Shown here piece after piece: positions 17,893 to 27,739 of a stretch of DNA of 64,000 bases (positions are counted from its first letter, which is position 1; every line of letters begins with the position of its first letter). Source of the DNA: Listeria ilorinensis (GTDB lineage Bacteria; Bacillota; Bacilli; Lactobacillales; Listeriaceae); the NCBI RefSeq assembly GCF_913566895.1, contig NZ_CAJYCN010000004.1, positions 186,001 through 250,000 on the forward strand, in the 5' to 3' direction. The notes under the pieces are model-generated. The model saw only the letters and a list, made by a program, of their open reading frames with translations, searched no databases and had not been told where the DNA came from. Made by a program: the position numbers and the translations under genes.

Positions 17893-20800
17893 ATGGCGTT
17901 TGTTCATTTACAGGTTGCAAGTGCCTATGACTTATTATCAAGCACTGCTTCGATCGACGGGTTGATCCAAAAAGCAAAAGAATACCATTATCCGGCTCTG
18001 GCGATCACTGATAAAAATGCTTTGTATGGTGCATGTGAATTCTACATAAAGTGCAAGCAGGCAGGGATTAAGCCGATTATTGGAATGACGATAGATGTTC
18101 CCGGCATCTATCTGAGCGATCGATCATTTGAACTTGTATTACTAGCCGAGACGACGACTGGCTATCAAAATCTCCTCAAAATCGCAAGCAGTATCAAGAC
18201 GCATGCGGAAAAGGAAGAATTACCGCTTAAATGGCTGAACTCCTATAAAGAAGGTTTGATTGCGATCTCGCCTGGGATTACAGGGGAAATTGAACGACTT
18301 TTACATGAAGAAAATCAAGACGGCGCCCGCCAGGTAGCAGAAGCATTTCAGCAAATGTTTGGTGGCACCGCCTTTTATTTGTCACTAGAAAAGCGCAATA
18401 CACGTTACAGTGAGCTGATTACGACATTTGCAGAAACAAACGGTTATCCGGTCATTGCCAGTAAGAATGTACGCTACTTGAAGCCCACGGATGTCAAGGC
18501 TTACCGGGTTTTAACGGCCATTCGTGATAATGAAACAATTGACTGGACGAATCTAGAAACAAGCGGCCCTGCTTATTTTGCAGCTCCGGAAGAAGTAGAA
18601 GAGCTTTTTCAATCTCCTTTTGAAAAGGAAGCACTTGCTGAAAACGGCCGAATTGCAGCACGTTGTCAAGCAGAAATCACTTTGCATCAGCACTTGCTGC
18701 CGCGTTACCCTTTACCAGTCGGTGAACAGGCTACCCAAGTTCTGAAACAAACTGCCTACGAAGGGCTTAAACTGCGGGGCCTTGATCAACGTGAATATAT
18801 CGAGCGGCTCGATTATGAGCTGGATGTGATTGCCAGAATGGGGTTTGCTGATTATTTCCTGATTGTGTGGGACGTGATGCGCTATGCGCGGGAAGCAAGC
18901 ATTTTGACTGGACCGGGTCGTGGTTCTGCAGCTGGCTCTTTAGTAGCCTATGTTCTGCAGATTACAGATGTGGATCCGATTCTTTATAACCTTTTATTCG
19001 AACGCTTTTTAAATCCAGAACGTGTCACCATGCCGGATATTGACTTGGATTTTCCAGATAACCGCCGTGATGAAGTAATCCAATATGTGGTCGAAAAGTA
19101 TGGACAACCTCATGTTGCCCAGATCGGGACGTTCGGAACACTGGCAGCCAAAGCGGCAATTCGTGATACAGCTCGTACTTTTGGACTCAATACGATCCAG
19201 TTATCCGAATGGTCCAAGCAGATTCCCAACCAGCTGGGGATCACCTTACAGAAAGCTTACCAGCAAAATAGCCATCTGAAAACTTTTATTGAAAAAAATA
19301 AGCAACATGAACTGATCTGGGAGATTGCAACCGCAATTGAAGGTCTGCCGCGTCACATCTCCACGCACGCTGCCGGTGTGATTATCAGTGACCGGCCACT
19401 TGTCGAACAGGTTCCGCTGCAAACCGGAAGCGGCACTGCCAATTTGACACAATATGCTATGGGAGAGCTGGAGCAAATCGGTTTATTGAAAATGGATTTT
19501 TTGGGTCTTAGGAATTTGAGTCTGCTAGATCGTGTGATTCGTTCTGTCAATTTTCATCGCAACCTGCAGCTTGCGCCTCATGATATTCCCTTAAATGATA
19601 GATTGACACTCGAATTGTTTCGAAAAGGCGATACGACAGGTGTTTTTCAATTTGAATCCGACGGCATTAGACGCGTTTTGCGCAAACTGGGACCGACGAG
19701 TTTTGAAGATATTGTAGCTGTTGATGCTTTGTATAGACCCGGTCCAATGGAACAAATTGATACATTTATTGCCCGAAAGCGCGGGAAAGAGGCGACTCAT
19801 TATCCACATCCAGATTTAAAGCCGATCCTCGAAGTGACGTATGGCGTTATTGTTTATCAGGAACAAATTATGCAAGTTGCTAGTCAGATGGCAGGTTTTT
19901 CTCTAGGAGAAGCTGATCTACTGCGGAGAGCAGTCAGCAAAAAAAAGCGAGAAGTGTTGAATGAACAGCGGGCAGCATTTGTGTCTGGAGCGCGTAAAAA
20001 AGGATATTCTGATGAGAATGCCAATGAAGTCTATGATTTGATTGTTCAATTTGCTAATTATGGTTTTAATCGAAGTCATGCTGCAGCTTACTCAAAAATC
20101 GCTTTTCAATTGGCTTATATGAAAGCTCATTTTCCGGCTGAATTTATGGCCGCACTGCTGGGATCCGTATTCGGCAATGATGCAAAAATGAGCCAATATA
20201 TTGCAGAGACTAAGAAATATCAATTAAAAATGGCAGCCCCGAGTATTAATAAAAGTCAATATGGTTTCGTAGTAGAGGGGACTGATACGATTCGCTATAG
20301 TTTTCGTGTGATTCGCAAACTTCCGAATAAGTTGATTCTCGCACTACTAGATGAACGGAAAAATGGCGGCCCGTTCAAGGACTTCTATGATTTCTGTGAA
20401 CGGCTCCCAAGCAAGCAACTTACTCAGCCAATTCTTGAAAGTCTGATTTATTCTGGTTGCTTCGATGAATTTGAGATTGATCGAGCTGTTCTGATTGCTT
20501 CGATAGATGGAGCGCTTGATTATGTAGCTTTATTTGGCAATAATGAGCTTGGGTTGAACCTTTTTGCAGATGAAGCAAGTAAACGACCGCGCTATAGAGA
20601 AGTTGAACCCATGCCCCCAGATATTAAACTGGAGAAAGAAAAGGAATATACTGGTCAGTATGTGTCATCGCATCCCGTTCTCTCTTATCAAGCTAAATTG
20701 CGCCAACTCCAAGCCACTCCGCTCATGTCGGTCGAAAAAGGGAAATTTTACGACGTTGGTTTTTATTTACATGACATTCGTACAATCCGTACGAAGAAAG

Positions 20801-21213
20801 GCGAACTGATGGCCTTTCTGGCAATCAGTGATGATACAGCTGAACGCAGTGCGGTTGTATTTCCAGAAGCCTACCGGAAAGCAGCATCCGTTCTACAAAA
20901 AGGAGCTCTCGTTTATGCAAAAACAAAAGCAGATGAGCGAAACGGTGAACTGCAACTCGTGATAAACGAAGCGGCTCTTTTGAAAGATGTCGAGCCACCT
21001 AAACGGCTCTATATAAGACTTGAAAAAGATGCTCAGCTTGAAGCAGTGAAGCAGATTCTACTAAGCACTCCGGGAAAAGAAGCGGTGATCGTTCACTTTG
21101 CAACATCTAAAAAAACGATTGCGCTTCAAAGTCGCTTTTCTATCCGTTATACAGAGAAGCTAGGACAAGATTTGAGCCAACTTTTAGGAGCTGAAAATGT
21201 GATCCGAAAATAA
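17893..21213 (+). CDS. dnaE: DNA polymerase III alpha subunit DnaE
   Basis: DnaE is the second replicative polymerase of Firmicutes, which extends RNA primers before PolC takes over. The 1106-residue protein has an N-terminal PHP domain, the catalytic palm with PDIDLDF (Asp382 and Asp384 are the likely metal ligands, with a third Asp further on), GPGRGSAAGSLVAY, the PHP-to-finger region, a helix-hairpin-helix segment, and a C-terminal OB fold (about residues 955-1040). The N-terminal PHP metal-binding HxH is degenerate (HLQVASAYDLL). ATG 17893 follows AAAGGAGAG; the upstream open frame begins in the terminator. No exonuclease insertion is present, so it is the DnaE, not the PolC, class. Confidence 0.96.
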   Translation: MAFVHLQVASAYDLLSSTASIDGLIQKAKEYHYPALAITDKNALYGACEFYIKCKQAGIKPIIGMTIDVPGIYLSDRSFELVLLAETTTGYQNLLKIASSIKTHAEKEELPLKWLNSYKEGLIAISPGITGEIERLLHEENQDGARQVAEAFQQMFGGTAFYLSLEKRNTRYSELITTFAETNGYPVIASKNVRYLKPTDVKAYRVLTAIRDNETIDWTNLETSGPAYFAAPEEVEELFQSPFEKEALAENGRIAARCQAEITLHQHLLPRYPLPVGEQATQVLKQTAYEGLKLRGLDQREYIERLDYELDVIARMGFADYFLIVWDVMRYAREASILTGPGRGSAAGSLVAYVLQITDVDPILYNLLFERFLNPERVTMPDIDLDFPDNRRDEVIQYVVEKYGQPHVAQIGTFGTLAAKAAIRDTARTFGLNTIQLSEWSKQIPNQLGITLQKAYQQNSHLKTFIEKNKQHELIWEIATAIEGLPRHISTHAAGVIISDRPLVEQVPLQTGSGTANLTQYAMGELEQIGLLKMDFLGLRNLSLLDRVIRSVNFHRNLQLAPHDIPLNDRLTLELFRKGDTTGVFQFESDGIRRVLRKLGPTSFEDIVAVDALYRPGPMEQIDTFIARKRGKEATHYPHPDLKPILEVTYGVIVYQEQIMQVASQMAGFSLGEADLLRRAVSKKKREVLNEQRAAFVSGARKKGYSDENANEVYDLIVQFANYGFNRSHAAAYSKIAFQLAYMKAHFPAEFMAALLGSVFGNDAKMSQYIAETKKYQLKMAAPSINKSQYGFVVEGTDTIRYSFRVIRKLPNKLILALLDERKNGGPFKDFYDFCERLPSKQLTQPILESLIYSGCFDEFEIDRAVLIASIDGALDYVALFGNNELGLNLFADEASKRPRYREVEPMPPDIKLEKEKEYTGQYVSSHPVLSYQAKLRQLQATPLMSVEKGKFYDVGFYLHDIRTIRTKKGELMAFLAISDDTAERSAVVFPEAYRKAASVLQKGALVYAKTKADERNGELQLVINEAALLKDVEPPKRLYIRLEKDAQLEAVKQILLSTPGKEAVIVHFATSKKTIALQSRFSIRYTEKLGQDLSQLLGAENVIRK

Positions 21214-21240
21214 TTTCATTTCCTAAAAGAAACAAAAGTA

Positions 21241-21249
21241 TGATATAGT
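21241..21249 (+). promoter_or_regulatory. Extended -10 promoter candidate for accDA
   Basis: TGATATAGT matches TG-N-TATAGT, an extended -10 element 28 bp after the dnaE stop. Transcription from here would give a leader of about 180 bases before accD, including the hairpin at 21273-21303. Confidence 0.45.
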
Positions 21250-21272
21250 GTAGAGTGGAAAACGTTCATTTA

Positions 21273-21303
21273 CAGTCTGTCAATGGGTTAGATTGGCAGA
21301 CTG
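21273..21303 (+). terminator. Perfect hairpin between dnaE and accD
   Basis: CAGTCTGTCAAT (21273-21284) pairs with ATTGGCAGACTG (21292-21303), a 12-bp stem with one G-T pair and a 7-base loop. The following bases (ATCTTTCTTTG) are T-rich but broken, so it may be a weak terminator of dnaE, a leader attenuator, or an mRNA-stabilising hairpin. Confidence 0.6.
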
Positions 21304-21438
21304 ATCTTTCTTTGTAAAAGAACAATGGCCTTTTCTCGACTTATTGAAGAAAAAAGGGTAAAACAGCTATTATTTTATAATTATTTATCACCCTGAAATG
21401 AGTCGGTCGTAGAAAGCGTAAGTAGGGAGGTTTCATCT

Positions 21439-22326
21439 TTGTTAGGAGAATTATTTACTAAGCCAAAGAAGAAAAAATATGCGACAATCCCAACAGACGG
21501 CTCGAAACATGATGTGCCGGAAGGGATCATGACGAAATGTCCGAAATGCAAAAAGATCATGTACACGAAGGAACTTGAGAAAAACCTGATGGTGTGCAGT
21601 CATTGTGGCTTTCACCATCCGATCGGCGCACAAAAACGCGTGCAGTTTCTTGTGGATGAAGGCTCTTTTCGCGAGCTAGACGGTGAACTAACAACGGCCA
21701 ATCCACTTGCTTTTGAAAATTACATGGAACGGATCGAAAAAGATAAGGCGAAAACAGAATTGAATGAAGCAATCTTGACTGGTCACGCAAAAATTGATGA
21801 TCTGCCATTTGTTGTTGCCGTTATGGATTCTCGTTTCCGTATGGCGAGCATGGGTTCTGTTGTAGGGGAGAAAATCCTGCGTGCAGTGGAAGAGGCTGAC
21901 CGCTGTGGAGTGCCGTTCGTTATTTTTACTGCATCAGGTGGTGCGCGGATGCAAGAAGGGATGATATCACTGATGCAAATGGCGAAAACGTCGGCAGCTT
22001 TTAAACGTTTCAGTGGACATGGTGGACTTGCTATAACAGTCATGACGCATCCAACAACTGGAGGCGTTTCGGCGAGCTTTGCTTCCCTAGGCGATTTTAA
22101 TCTGGCTGAACCAGGTGCTTTGATTGGCTTTGCAGGACGTCGCGTAATTGAGCAAACGGTTCGCGAAGAATTACCGGAAGATTTCCAGACAGCGGAGTTT
22201 CTGATGAAGCACGGCCAGTTGGACAAAGTAGTATCACGACTGGAATTACGCGATAAATTACGTTTTATTTTGCGTGTACACGTTCGACCAGTGGCAGAGG
22301 AGGTTGAAGCAACAGATGGCAAGTGA
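21439..22326 (+). CDS. accD: Acetyl-CoA carboxylase carboxyltransferase subunit beta AccD
   Basis: AccD is the zinc-containing beta subunit of the carboxyltransferase that makes malonyl-CoA for fatty acids, working in an alpha2-beta2 complex with AccA. The zinc ribbon has four cysteines at residues 34, 37, 53 and 56. The crotonase-like core includes [11 protein letters not shown] and [14 protein letters not shown]. The start is a TTG at 21439 with AGGGAGG 8 bases upstream; the protein is 295 residues. The accA start overlaps its end by 11 bases, so the two subunits are probably made in balanced amounts. Confidence 0.95.
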   Translation: MLGELFTKPKKKKYATIPTDGSKHDVPEGIMTKCPKCKKIMYTKELEKNLMVCSHCGFHHPIGAQKRVQFLVDEGSFRELDGELTTANPLAFENYMERIEKDKAKTELNEAILTGHAKIDDLPFVVAVMDSRFRMASMGSVVGEKILRAVEEADRCGVPFVIFTASGGARMQEGMISLMQMAKTSAAFKRFSGHGGLAITVMTHPTTGGVSASFASLGDFNLAEPGALIGFAGRRVIEQTVREELPEDFQTAEFLMKHGQLDKVVSRLELRDKLRFILRVHVRPVAEEVEATDGK

Positions 22327-23272
22327 AATGGAATTTGAAAAGCCAATTCTTGAACTTCGACAAAAAATCATCGACTTAAAAGAATATAATGAGAAAGCAG
22401 AAGTTGATCTGACCAGTGAAATCGAAAAATTGGAGCATCGTCTCGCTAAACTGGAAGAAGAAATCTACAGTAATATGACCGCTTGGGATAAATTCCAAGT
22501 GGCTCGGCATCCAGATCGTCCGACAACGCTTGATTATATTTCGCTATTATTTGAAGACTTTATGGAACTTCACGGGGACCGAACTTTTGGTGATGATCCA
22601 GCCATCGTTGGTGGTCTAGCTACTTTCAAAGGGCAGCCAGTCACTGTTATCGGTCATCAGCGGGGGAAAGATACAAAAGATAATCTCTATCGCAATTTCG
22701 GCATGCCACATCCAGAAGGCTTCCGCAAGGCACTTCGCTTAATGCAACAGGCGAACAAATTTGGTCGTCCGATTATCTGTTTTATTGATACAAAAGGGGC
22801 CTATCCCGGTCGAGCAGCGGAAGAACGCGGTCAAAGCGAAGCCATTGCGCGCAATCTTTATGAGATGAGTGATATGAGAGTTCCGATTATTTGTATCGTA
22901 ATTGGAGAAGGCGGTAGTGGTGGTGCGCTCGCTCTTGGAGTGGGCAATGAAATTTACATGCTTGAAAATGCAGTTTTCTCTGTTATTTCACCAGAAGGAG
23001 CAGCCGCAATCTTATGGAAAGATGCTTCCAAGGCGAAAAAAGCTGCTGAATCCATGCGAATTACAGCGGCAGACTTGTTTGAACTGGGAATCACGGATGG
23101 TATCGTGCCAGAAGTAAAAGGCGGTGCCCATCATGATCTTGTTGCGCAGGCAAAAGCGATTGAAAAAACAATCAATAAATCGCTACATCGACTCACAGCA
23201 CTTTCAGAGGATCAACTTGTTGAGCAGCGCTATAATAAGTATAAACAAATCGGTGTTTATGATATAATTTAA
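22316..23272 (+). CDS. accA: Acetyl-CoA carboxylase carboxyltransferase subunit alpha AccA
   Basis: AccA is the alpha subunit of the acetyl-CoA carboxyltransferase. The 318-residue protein starts with a charged helical region (about residues 1-55) and continues with the crotonase core, with FHGDRTF-like [12 protein letters not shown], the GQRGKDT-like [21 protein letters not shown], and [13 protein letters not shown] 22316 lies inside the end of accD; GAGGAGG is 12 bases upstream, a little far. An ATG four codons later (22328) is less supported. The gene ends in a clean terminator. Confidence 0.95.
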   Translation: MASEMEFEKPILELRQKIIDLKEYNEKAEVDLTSEIEKLEHRLAKLEEEIYSNMTAWDKFQVARHPDRPTTLDYISLLFEDFMELHGDRTFGDDPAIVGGLATFKGQPVTVIGHQRGKDTKDNLYRNFGMPHPEGFRKALRLMQQANKFGRPIICFIDTKGAYPGRAAEERGQSEAIARNLYEMSDMRVPIICIVIGEGGSGGALALGVGNEIYMLENAVFSVISPEGAAAILWKDASKAKKAAESMRITAADLFELGITDGIVPEVKGGAHHDLVAQAKAIEKTINKSLHRLTALSEDQLVEQRYNKYKQIGVYDII

Positions 23273-23276
23273 AACG

Positions 23277-23304
23277 AAAGCGATCCTTTTTGGATCGCTT
23301 TTTA
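23277..23304 (+). terminator. Terminator of accDA
   Basis: A perfect stem AAAGCGATCC/GGATCGCTTT with a five-T loop runs into T residues, directly after the accA stop. Confidence 0.9.
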
Positions 23305-23370
23305 ATTGGTCTATACCGAATAAAGAAAAACAGCTGAATTTCCAGAAAAACTTAAATGTATATACCAATT
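23304..23370. repeat. Imperfect inverted repeat between accA and pfkA
   Basis: AATTGGTCTATA (23304-23315) and TATATACCAATT (23359-23370) form an inverted repeat with one mismatch around a 43-base centre; a related TTATACCATTT occurs at 23414-23424. The remaining bases of this 244-bp gap hold the accA terminator and the pfkA promoter. Confidence 0.4.
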
Positions 23371-23515
23371 ATTTTTCAATGCTAAAAAGAAGCCTTTTTC
23401 AGAGGGTTTTCGCTTATACCATTTGGATGAAACGATTGCTTTTTCTGAAAAACAGGCATAAACAGCTCGGATTGGCGCTTTCCATTTCCTGTTTTTTCAT
23501 GTAAAATAAGGCGTG

Positions 23516-23524
23516 TGATAAAAT
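23516..23524 (+). promoter_or_regulatory. Extended -10 promoter of pfkA
   Basis: TGATAAAAT gives a TG-N-TAAAAT element 24 bp before the pfkA start, with a weak -35 (TTTCAT-like) upstream. A further TAAAAT at 23502-23507 is a possible alternative. Confidence 0.5.
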
Positions 23525-23536
23525 ATCATTGTCTGA

Positions 23537-24508
<972 letters not shown>

Positions 24509-24518
24509 CGGAACAAGA

Positions 24519-24555
24519 AGTCACTATTTCCAAGTTAGGAGATAGTGGCTTTTTT
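24519..24555 (+). terminator. Terminator of pfkA
   Basis: AGTCACTATTTCC (24519-24531) pairs with GGAGATAGTGGCT (24538-24550), with a few G-T pairs, then six T residues. It suggests that at least part of pfkA transcription stops before pyk. Confidence 0.8.
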
Positions 24556-24818
24556 AAAGAAAGTTTGTGAAAAAATGCTTTTCAACTTTTTTATGAAAAT
24601 AATTATGAAAACACAAAAAAGTTTTAGTAAAATTTATGGAAGCGTTACATGCTCCTGCTTGGAATGGATTCAGCGAGAATGGGCGCACTTGTTAGGATTT
24701 TTACTTTGGAGGATCTTTCACAAACCGCTTGTATCACATAGATGTTGCTGGTAAAATGTAGTAGATGTGTTTATAATGAATTATGAATGAATAGGTAGTT
24801 CTAGGAGGAGTAAAAAAC
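24556..24818 (+). promoter_or_regulatory. pyk upstream region with two promoter candidates
   Basis: This gap holds no convincing gene. TTGTAT (24729-24734) with a 17-bp spacer and TAAAAT (24752-24757) is the better-spaced promoter; a consensus TATAAT at 24772-24777 has no -35 at the right distance. AGGAGGAG lies before the pyk ATG. A cre-like TGGAAGCGTTACAT at 24637 is too poor a match to call. Confidence 0.45.
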
Positions 24819-26576
24819 ATGAAAAAAACGAAAATTGTTTGTACAATCGGACCTGCTAGTGAGTCAGTTGACACATTAGTCAAGTTGATCGAATCCGGCA
24901 TGAACGTAGCACGCTTAAATTTTTCACACGGTGACTATGAAGAACACGGTGCCCGTATTGAAAATATCCGTGAGGCAGCTCGCAAAACAGGCAAACCTGT
25001 TGCACTTTTACTAGATACAAAAGGACCAGAAATCCGTACGCATGACATGGTAGGCGGAAAAGTAGAATTTGCTAAAGGCGATGTTGTACGCGTAGCAATG
25101 AAACAAGTAGAAGGAACAAAAGAAAAATTCTCCGTTAGCTATGGTGAATTATTTGATGACGTAGAAATCGGTTCCGTTATCCTGCTGGATGATGGCTTGA
25201 TCGGTTTAGAAGTTATTGAAAAAGATGAAACAAATCGTGAGCTGGTTACAAAAGTTCAAAACCCTGGTGTTCTTAAAAATAAAAAAGGTGTGAATGTACC
25301 AAACGTTTCCATCAATCTTCCAGGAATTACCGAAAAAGATGCAAATGACATCCGCTTTGGCCTAGGTAAAGGCATTGATTTTATTGCTGCATCTTTTGTT
25401 CGTCGCGCTTCTGACGTTCTTGAAATCACAAAGATTTTGGAAGAAAATAATGCGACACATGTTCAAATCATTCCTAAAATTGAAAACCAAGAAGGCGTCG
25501 ACAATATCGATGAAATCTTGCAAGTTTCTCAAGGTCTGATGGTAGCTCGTGGGGACCTTGGCGTTGAGATTCCAGCTGAAGAAGTACCGATCGTTCAAAA
25601 AGAATTGATCAGAAAATGTAATAAATTAGGTAAACCAGTTGTCACTGCTACACAAATGCTAGACTCCATGCAACGTAATCCGCGTCCGACACGTGCGGAA
25701 GCTTCTGACGTTGCCAATGCTATTTTCGATGGTACAGATGCAATCATGCTTTCTGGTGAAACAGCTGCCGGAGATTATCCAGTTGAAGCTGTTCAAATGA
25801 TGGCAAAAATTGCTCTCCGTACTGAAGAAGCATTGCTGACTCAAGATAAATTTGCGCTTAAAATGCATGCAAATACAGACATGACAGAAGCGATTGGACA
25901 AGCAGTTGGTCATACTGCGCGTAATTTAGACGTTCAAACAATTGTTGCGGCTACCCAAAGTGGCCACACTGCTCGCATGATCTCCAAATATCGTCCGAAA
26001 TCTCATATTTTGGCTGTCACTTTCAATGAACATGTTTGCCGTTCATTAGCACTTTCTTGGGGAGTTTATGCACAACTTGCATCTCCTGTTGAAAGCACAG
26101 ATGACATGTTTGATCTGGCAGTGAAAGAAGCTGTTTCCTCTGGACTTGCTCAAAATGGTGACTTAATCATCATTACTGCTGGTGTACCAGTTGCAGAAAG
26201 TGGTACAACAAACGTGATGAAGATTCAATTGATTGGCGAAAAAGTTGTCAAAGGTCATGGCATTGGTCGTGAATCTGTCAGTGGTAAAGCCATCGTTGCT
26301 AAAAGCAATGCAGAAGCGCTGAAAAAAGCAGAAGAAGGCGGTATTCTAGTTGTGAAAACAACAGATAAAGAAATTCTTCCTGCTTTTGAAAAGAGTGCAG
26401 CCGTTGTTGTGGAAGAAGGCGGCTTGACAAGTCATGCAGCTGTTGTTGGTATCAACCTAGGCATTCCAGTTATCGTTGGCGCTGCTGGTGCGACAGATAA
26501 AGTGAAAGACGGCGAAGTGATCACAGTAGATGCACGTCAAGGTAATGTCTATAATGGGACAACTGCAACACACTAA
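24819..26576 (+). CDS. pyk: Pyruvate kinase with extra C-terminal domain
   Basis: Pyruvate kinase makes pyruvate and ATP from phosphoenolpyruvate. The 585-residue protein has the N-terminal barrel ([31 protein letters not shown]), the inserted B domain, the active-site region [13 protein letters not shown] and [10 protein letters not shown], and the C domain to about residue 470. The last 110 residues form an extra domain like the mobile domain of PEP-utilising enzymes, with [10 protein letters not shown], as in Bacillus-type pyruvate kinases; its role is unclear. It starts at ATG 24819 after GGAGGAG and ends in a terminator. Confidence 0.96.
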   Translation: MKKTKIVCTIGPASESVDTLVKLIESGMNVARLNFSHGDYEEHGARIENIREAARKTGKPVALLLDTKGPEIRTHDMVGGKVEFAKGDVVRVAMKQVEGTKEKFSVSYGELFDDVEIGSVILLDDGLIGLEVIEKDETNRELVTKVQNPGVLKNKKGVNVPNVSINLPGITEKDANDIRFGLGKGIDFIAASFVRRASDVLEITKILEENNATHVQIIPKIENQEGVDNIDEILQVSQGLMVARGDLGVEIPAEEVPIVQKELIRKCNKLGKPVVTATQMLDSMQRNPRPTRAEASDVANAIFDGTDAIMLSGETAAGDYPVEAVQMMAKIALRTEEALLTQDKFALKMHANTDMTEAIGQAVGHTARNLDVQTIVAATQSGHTARMISKYRPKSHILAVTFNEHVCRSLALSWGVYAQLASPVESTDDMFDLAVKEAVSSGLAQNGDLIIITAGVPVAESGTTNVMKIQLIGEKVVKGHGIGRESVSGKAIVAKSNAEALKKAEEGGILVVKTTDKEILPAFEKSAAVVVEEGGLTSHAAVVGINLGIPVIVGAAGATDKVKDGEVITVDARQGNVYNGTTATH

Positions 26577-26588
26577 GATTTAATTTGC

Positions 26589-26622
26589 AAAAAGTTCAAG
26601 TCTTTCGAGGCTTGAACTTTTT
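26589..26622 (+). terminator. Terminator of pyk
   Basis: A perfect stem AAAAAGTTCAAG/CTTGAACTTTTT (26589-26600 and 26611-26622) with a 10-base loop ends in a T tract. Confidence 0.9.
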
Positions 26623-26659
26623 TTATTGCTTTCCATTTCGTGCTTTCTCTAAAATACGT

Positions 26660-26665
26660 TATAAT
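26660..26665 (+). promoter_or_regulatory. -10 element of fxsA
   Basis: A perfect TATAAT is 32 bp before the fxsA start; the -35 position is weak (TTCGTG). Confidence 0.45.
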
Positions 26666-26696
26666 AAAGAACAAGAAAGCGTTTGGAGTGAGAACA

Positions 26697-27077
26697 ATGA
26701 AACGATTTATCTTATATTGGGCTTTATACGGATTAGTTGAGCTGATTGTTTATATCTGGTTATTCAAATGGATCGGGTTATTGCCGCTTATTTTGATTCA
26801 AGTTGCTTCAAGTGCCTTTGGGATTTATATGTTTAAAAAATTAGGTGGAAATATTCTGTTTCAATTGCGTGATGGCAGAACTGTCGCTCCTTATCTGCTT
26901 GACAGCATCTGTTTTGCGATTGCCGCTTTTTTCCTTACCATACCAGGCGTCATAACTACGCTTTGTGGTTTATTACTCTTCTTACCATTCATTCGTCAGC
27001 GTTTAAAACCACGAATCGCTAAATGGCTTGATCAAAAGACACGTAAGAATATGAATTTTTATTTTTTTGATATGTAA
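26697..27077 (+). CDS. fxsA: FxsA family membrane protein
   Basis: A 126-residue membrane protein of the FxsA family, which was named for suppression of F exclusion of phage T7 in E. coli. Hydrophobic segments are visible at about residues 5-45 and 65-95, followed by a basic, cytoplasmic C-terminal tail (KPRIAKWLDQKTRKN). ATG 26697 is chosen because TTGGAGTGA lies 7-8 bases upstream; the open frame from 26640 includes the promoter. Its cellular role is not known. It lies between pyk and a second small membrane protein gene, as in Listeria. Confidence 0.85.
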   Translation: MKRFILYWALYGLVELIVYIWLFKWIGLLPLILIQVASSAFGIYMFKKLGGNILFQLRDGRTVAPYLLDSICFAIAAFFLTIPGVITTLCGLLLFLPFIRQRLKPRIAKWLDQKTRKNMNFYFFDM

Positions 27078-27106
27078 AACGGGCTTTCAACAGATGGCCC
27101 GTTTTA
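27076..27106 (+). terminator. Probable terminator of fxsA
   Basis: AAAACGGGC pairs with GCCCGTTTT around a 12-base loop; the T tract is short (TTTTA). Confidence 0.7.
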
Positions 27107-27194
27107 TGCCATTTGATTGGCTGAAATGTGATTGTCTTTTCTTATCGTAAATCTGAATATCTATAGGTTTGTATTATACTGAAAGAAAAATTTA

Positions 27195-27203
27195 TGCTAT
27201 AAT
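27195..27203 (+). promoter_or_regulatory. Extended -10 promoter of ytwI-citZ-icd
   Basis: TGCTATAAT is an extended -10 element with a perfect TATAAT, 46 bp before the start of the membrane protein gene. TATACT (27175-27180) upstream could be a second -10. Confidence 0.6.
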
Positions 27204-27248
27204 AACTCTTATCTGACAAAAAGGGTCAGTGTGGGAAAGGTGCTTGCT

Positions 27249-27710
27249 ATGTTTACAGAAAGTATGCTGTTTTTATTACTATTTTTAATCTTAGGCTTGA
27301 TAGCCAAGAACAATTCGCTTGTGATTGCAGTAGCTGTCGTCATTTTATTGAAATTGTTCCATGCAGATGCAAAGATTATGGAGACGATTGGTTCAAAAGG
27401 CATTAATTGGGGTGTTACAATCATTACAATTGCCATTCTTATACCGATTGCAACAGGCCAAATCGGCTTCAAAGATCTTTTCGAGTCTTTTCGTTCGGCA
27501 GCAGGTTGGGTCGGACTGGGAGCAGGTATCCTAGTGTCGATTCTTTCGAGAAAAGGGGTCGACTACATGGCAGTTGATCCGCAAATCACAGTATCGCTCG
27601 TTTTTGGTACCATCTTAGCCGTGGTATTGTTCCGCGGTTTGGCAGCAGGTCCAGTCATTGCTTCAGGAATTGCTTATATGATTATGCAGATTCCGCTTTT
27701 TAATCGGTAA
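27249..27710 (+). CDS. ytwI: DUF441/UPF0756 membrane protein (YtwI-like)
   Basis: A 153-residue, very hydrophobic protein with four predicted membrane segments (about residues 3-22, 25-45, 50-70, 110-150) of the DUF441 family. No catalytic motif or known activity. ATG 27249 is chosen since AAGG lies 8 bases upstream and the protein begins MFTESMLFLLLF; in-frame GTG codons at 27231 and 27240 are alternatives. It is 29 bp before citZ and may be co-transcribed with the citrate genes, an arrangement shared with Bacillus and Listeria. Confidence 0.85.
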   Translation: MFTESMLFLLLFLILGLIAKNNSLVIAVAVVILLKLFHADAKIMETIGSKGINWGVTIITIAILIPIATGQIGFKDLFESFRSAAGWVGLGAGILVSILSRKGVDYMAVDPQITVSLVFGTILAVVLFRGLAAGPVIASGIAYMIMQIPLFNR

Positions 27711-27739
27711 TGGAATGAAGGGGAAAAAGGAGGATAATT

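Noticed and set aside
21783-22346. 187-codon minus-strand frame across accD
   Set aside because: It is fully antisense to a clear accD gene; its composition (Ser/Arg-rich) is that of a shadow frame.
24637-24650. cre-like TGGAAGCGTTACAT upstream of pyk
   Set aside because: It shares the GCGTTA core but differs from the cre consensus at about four positions and has a one-base register shift; too weak to annotate.
24545-24754. 69-codon open frame between pfkA and pyk
   Set aside because: It starts at a GTG inside the pfkA terminator, has poor ribosome-site spacing, and its translation looks like random sequence.
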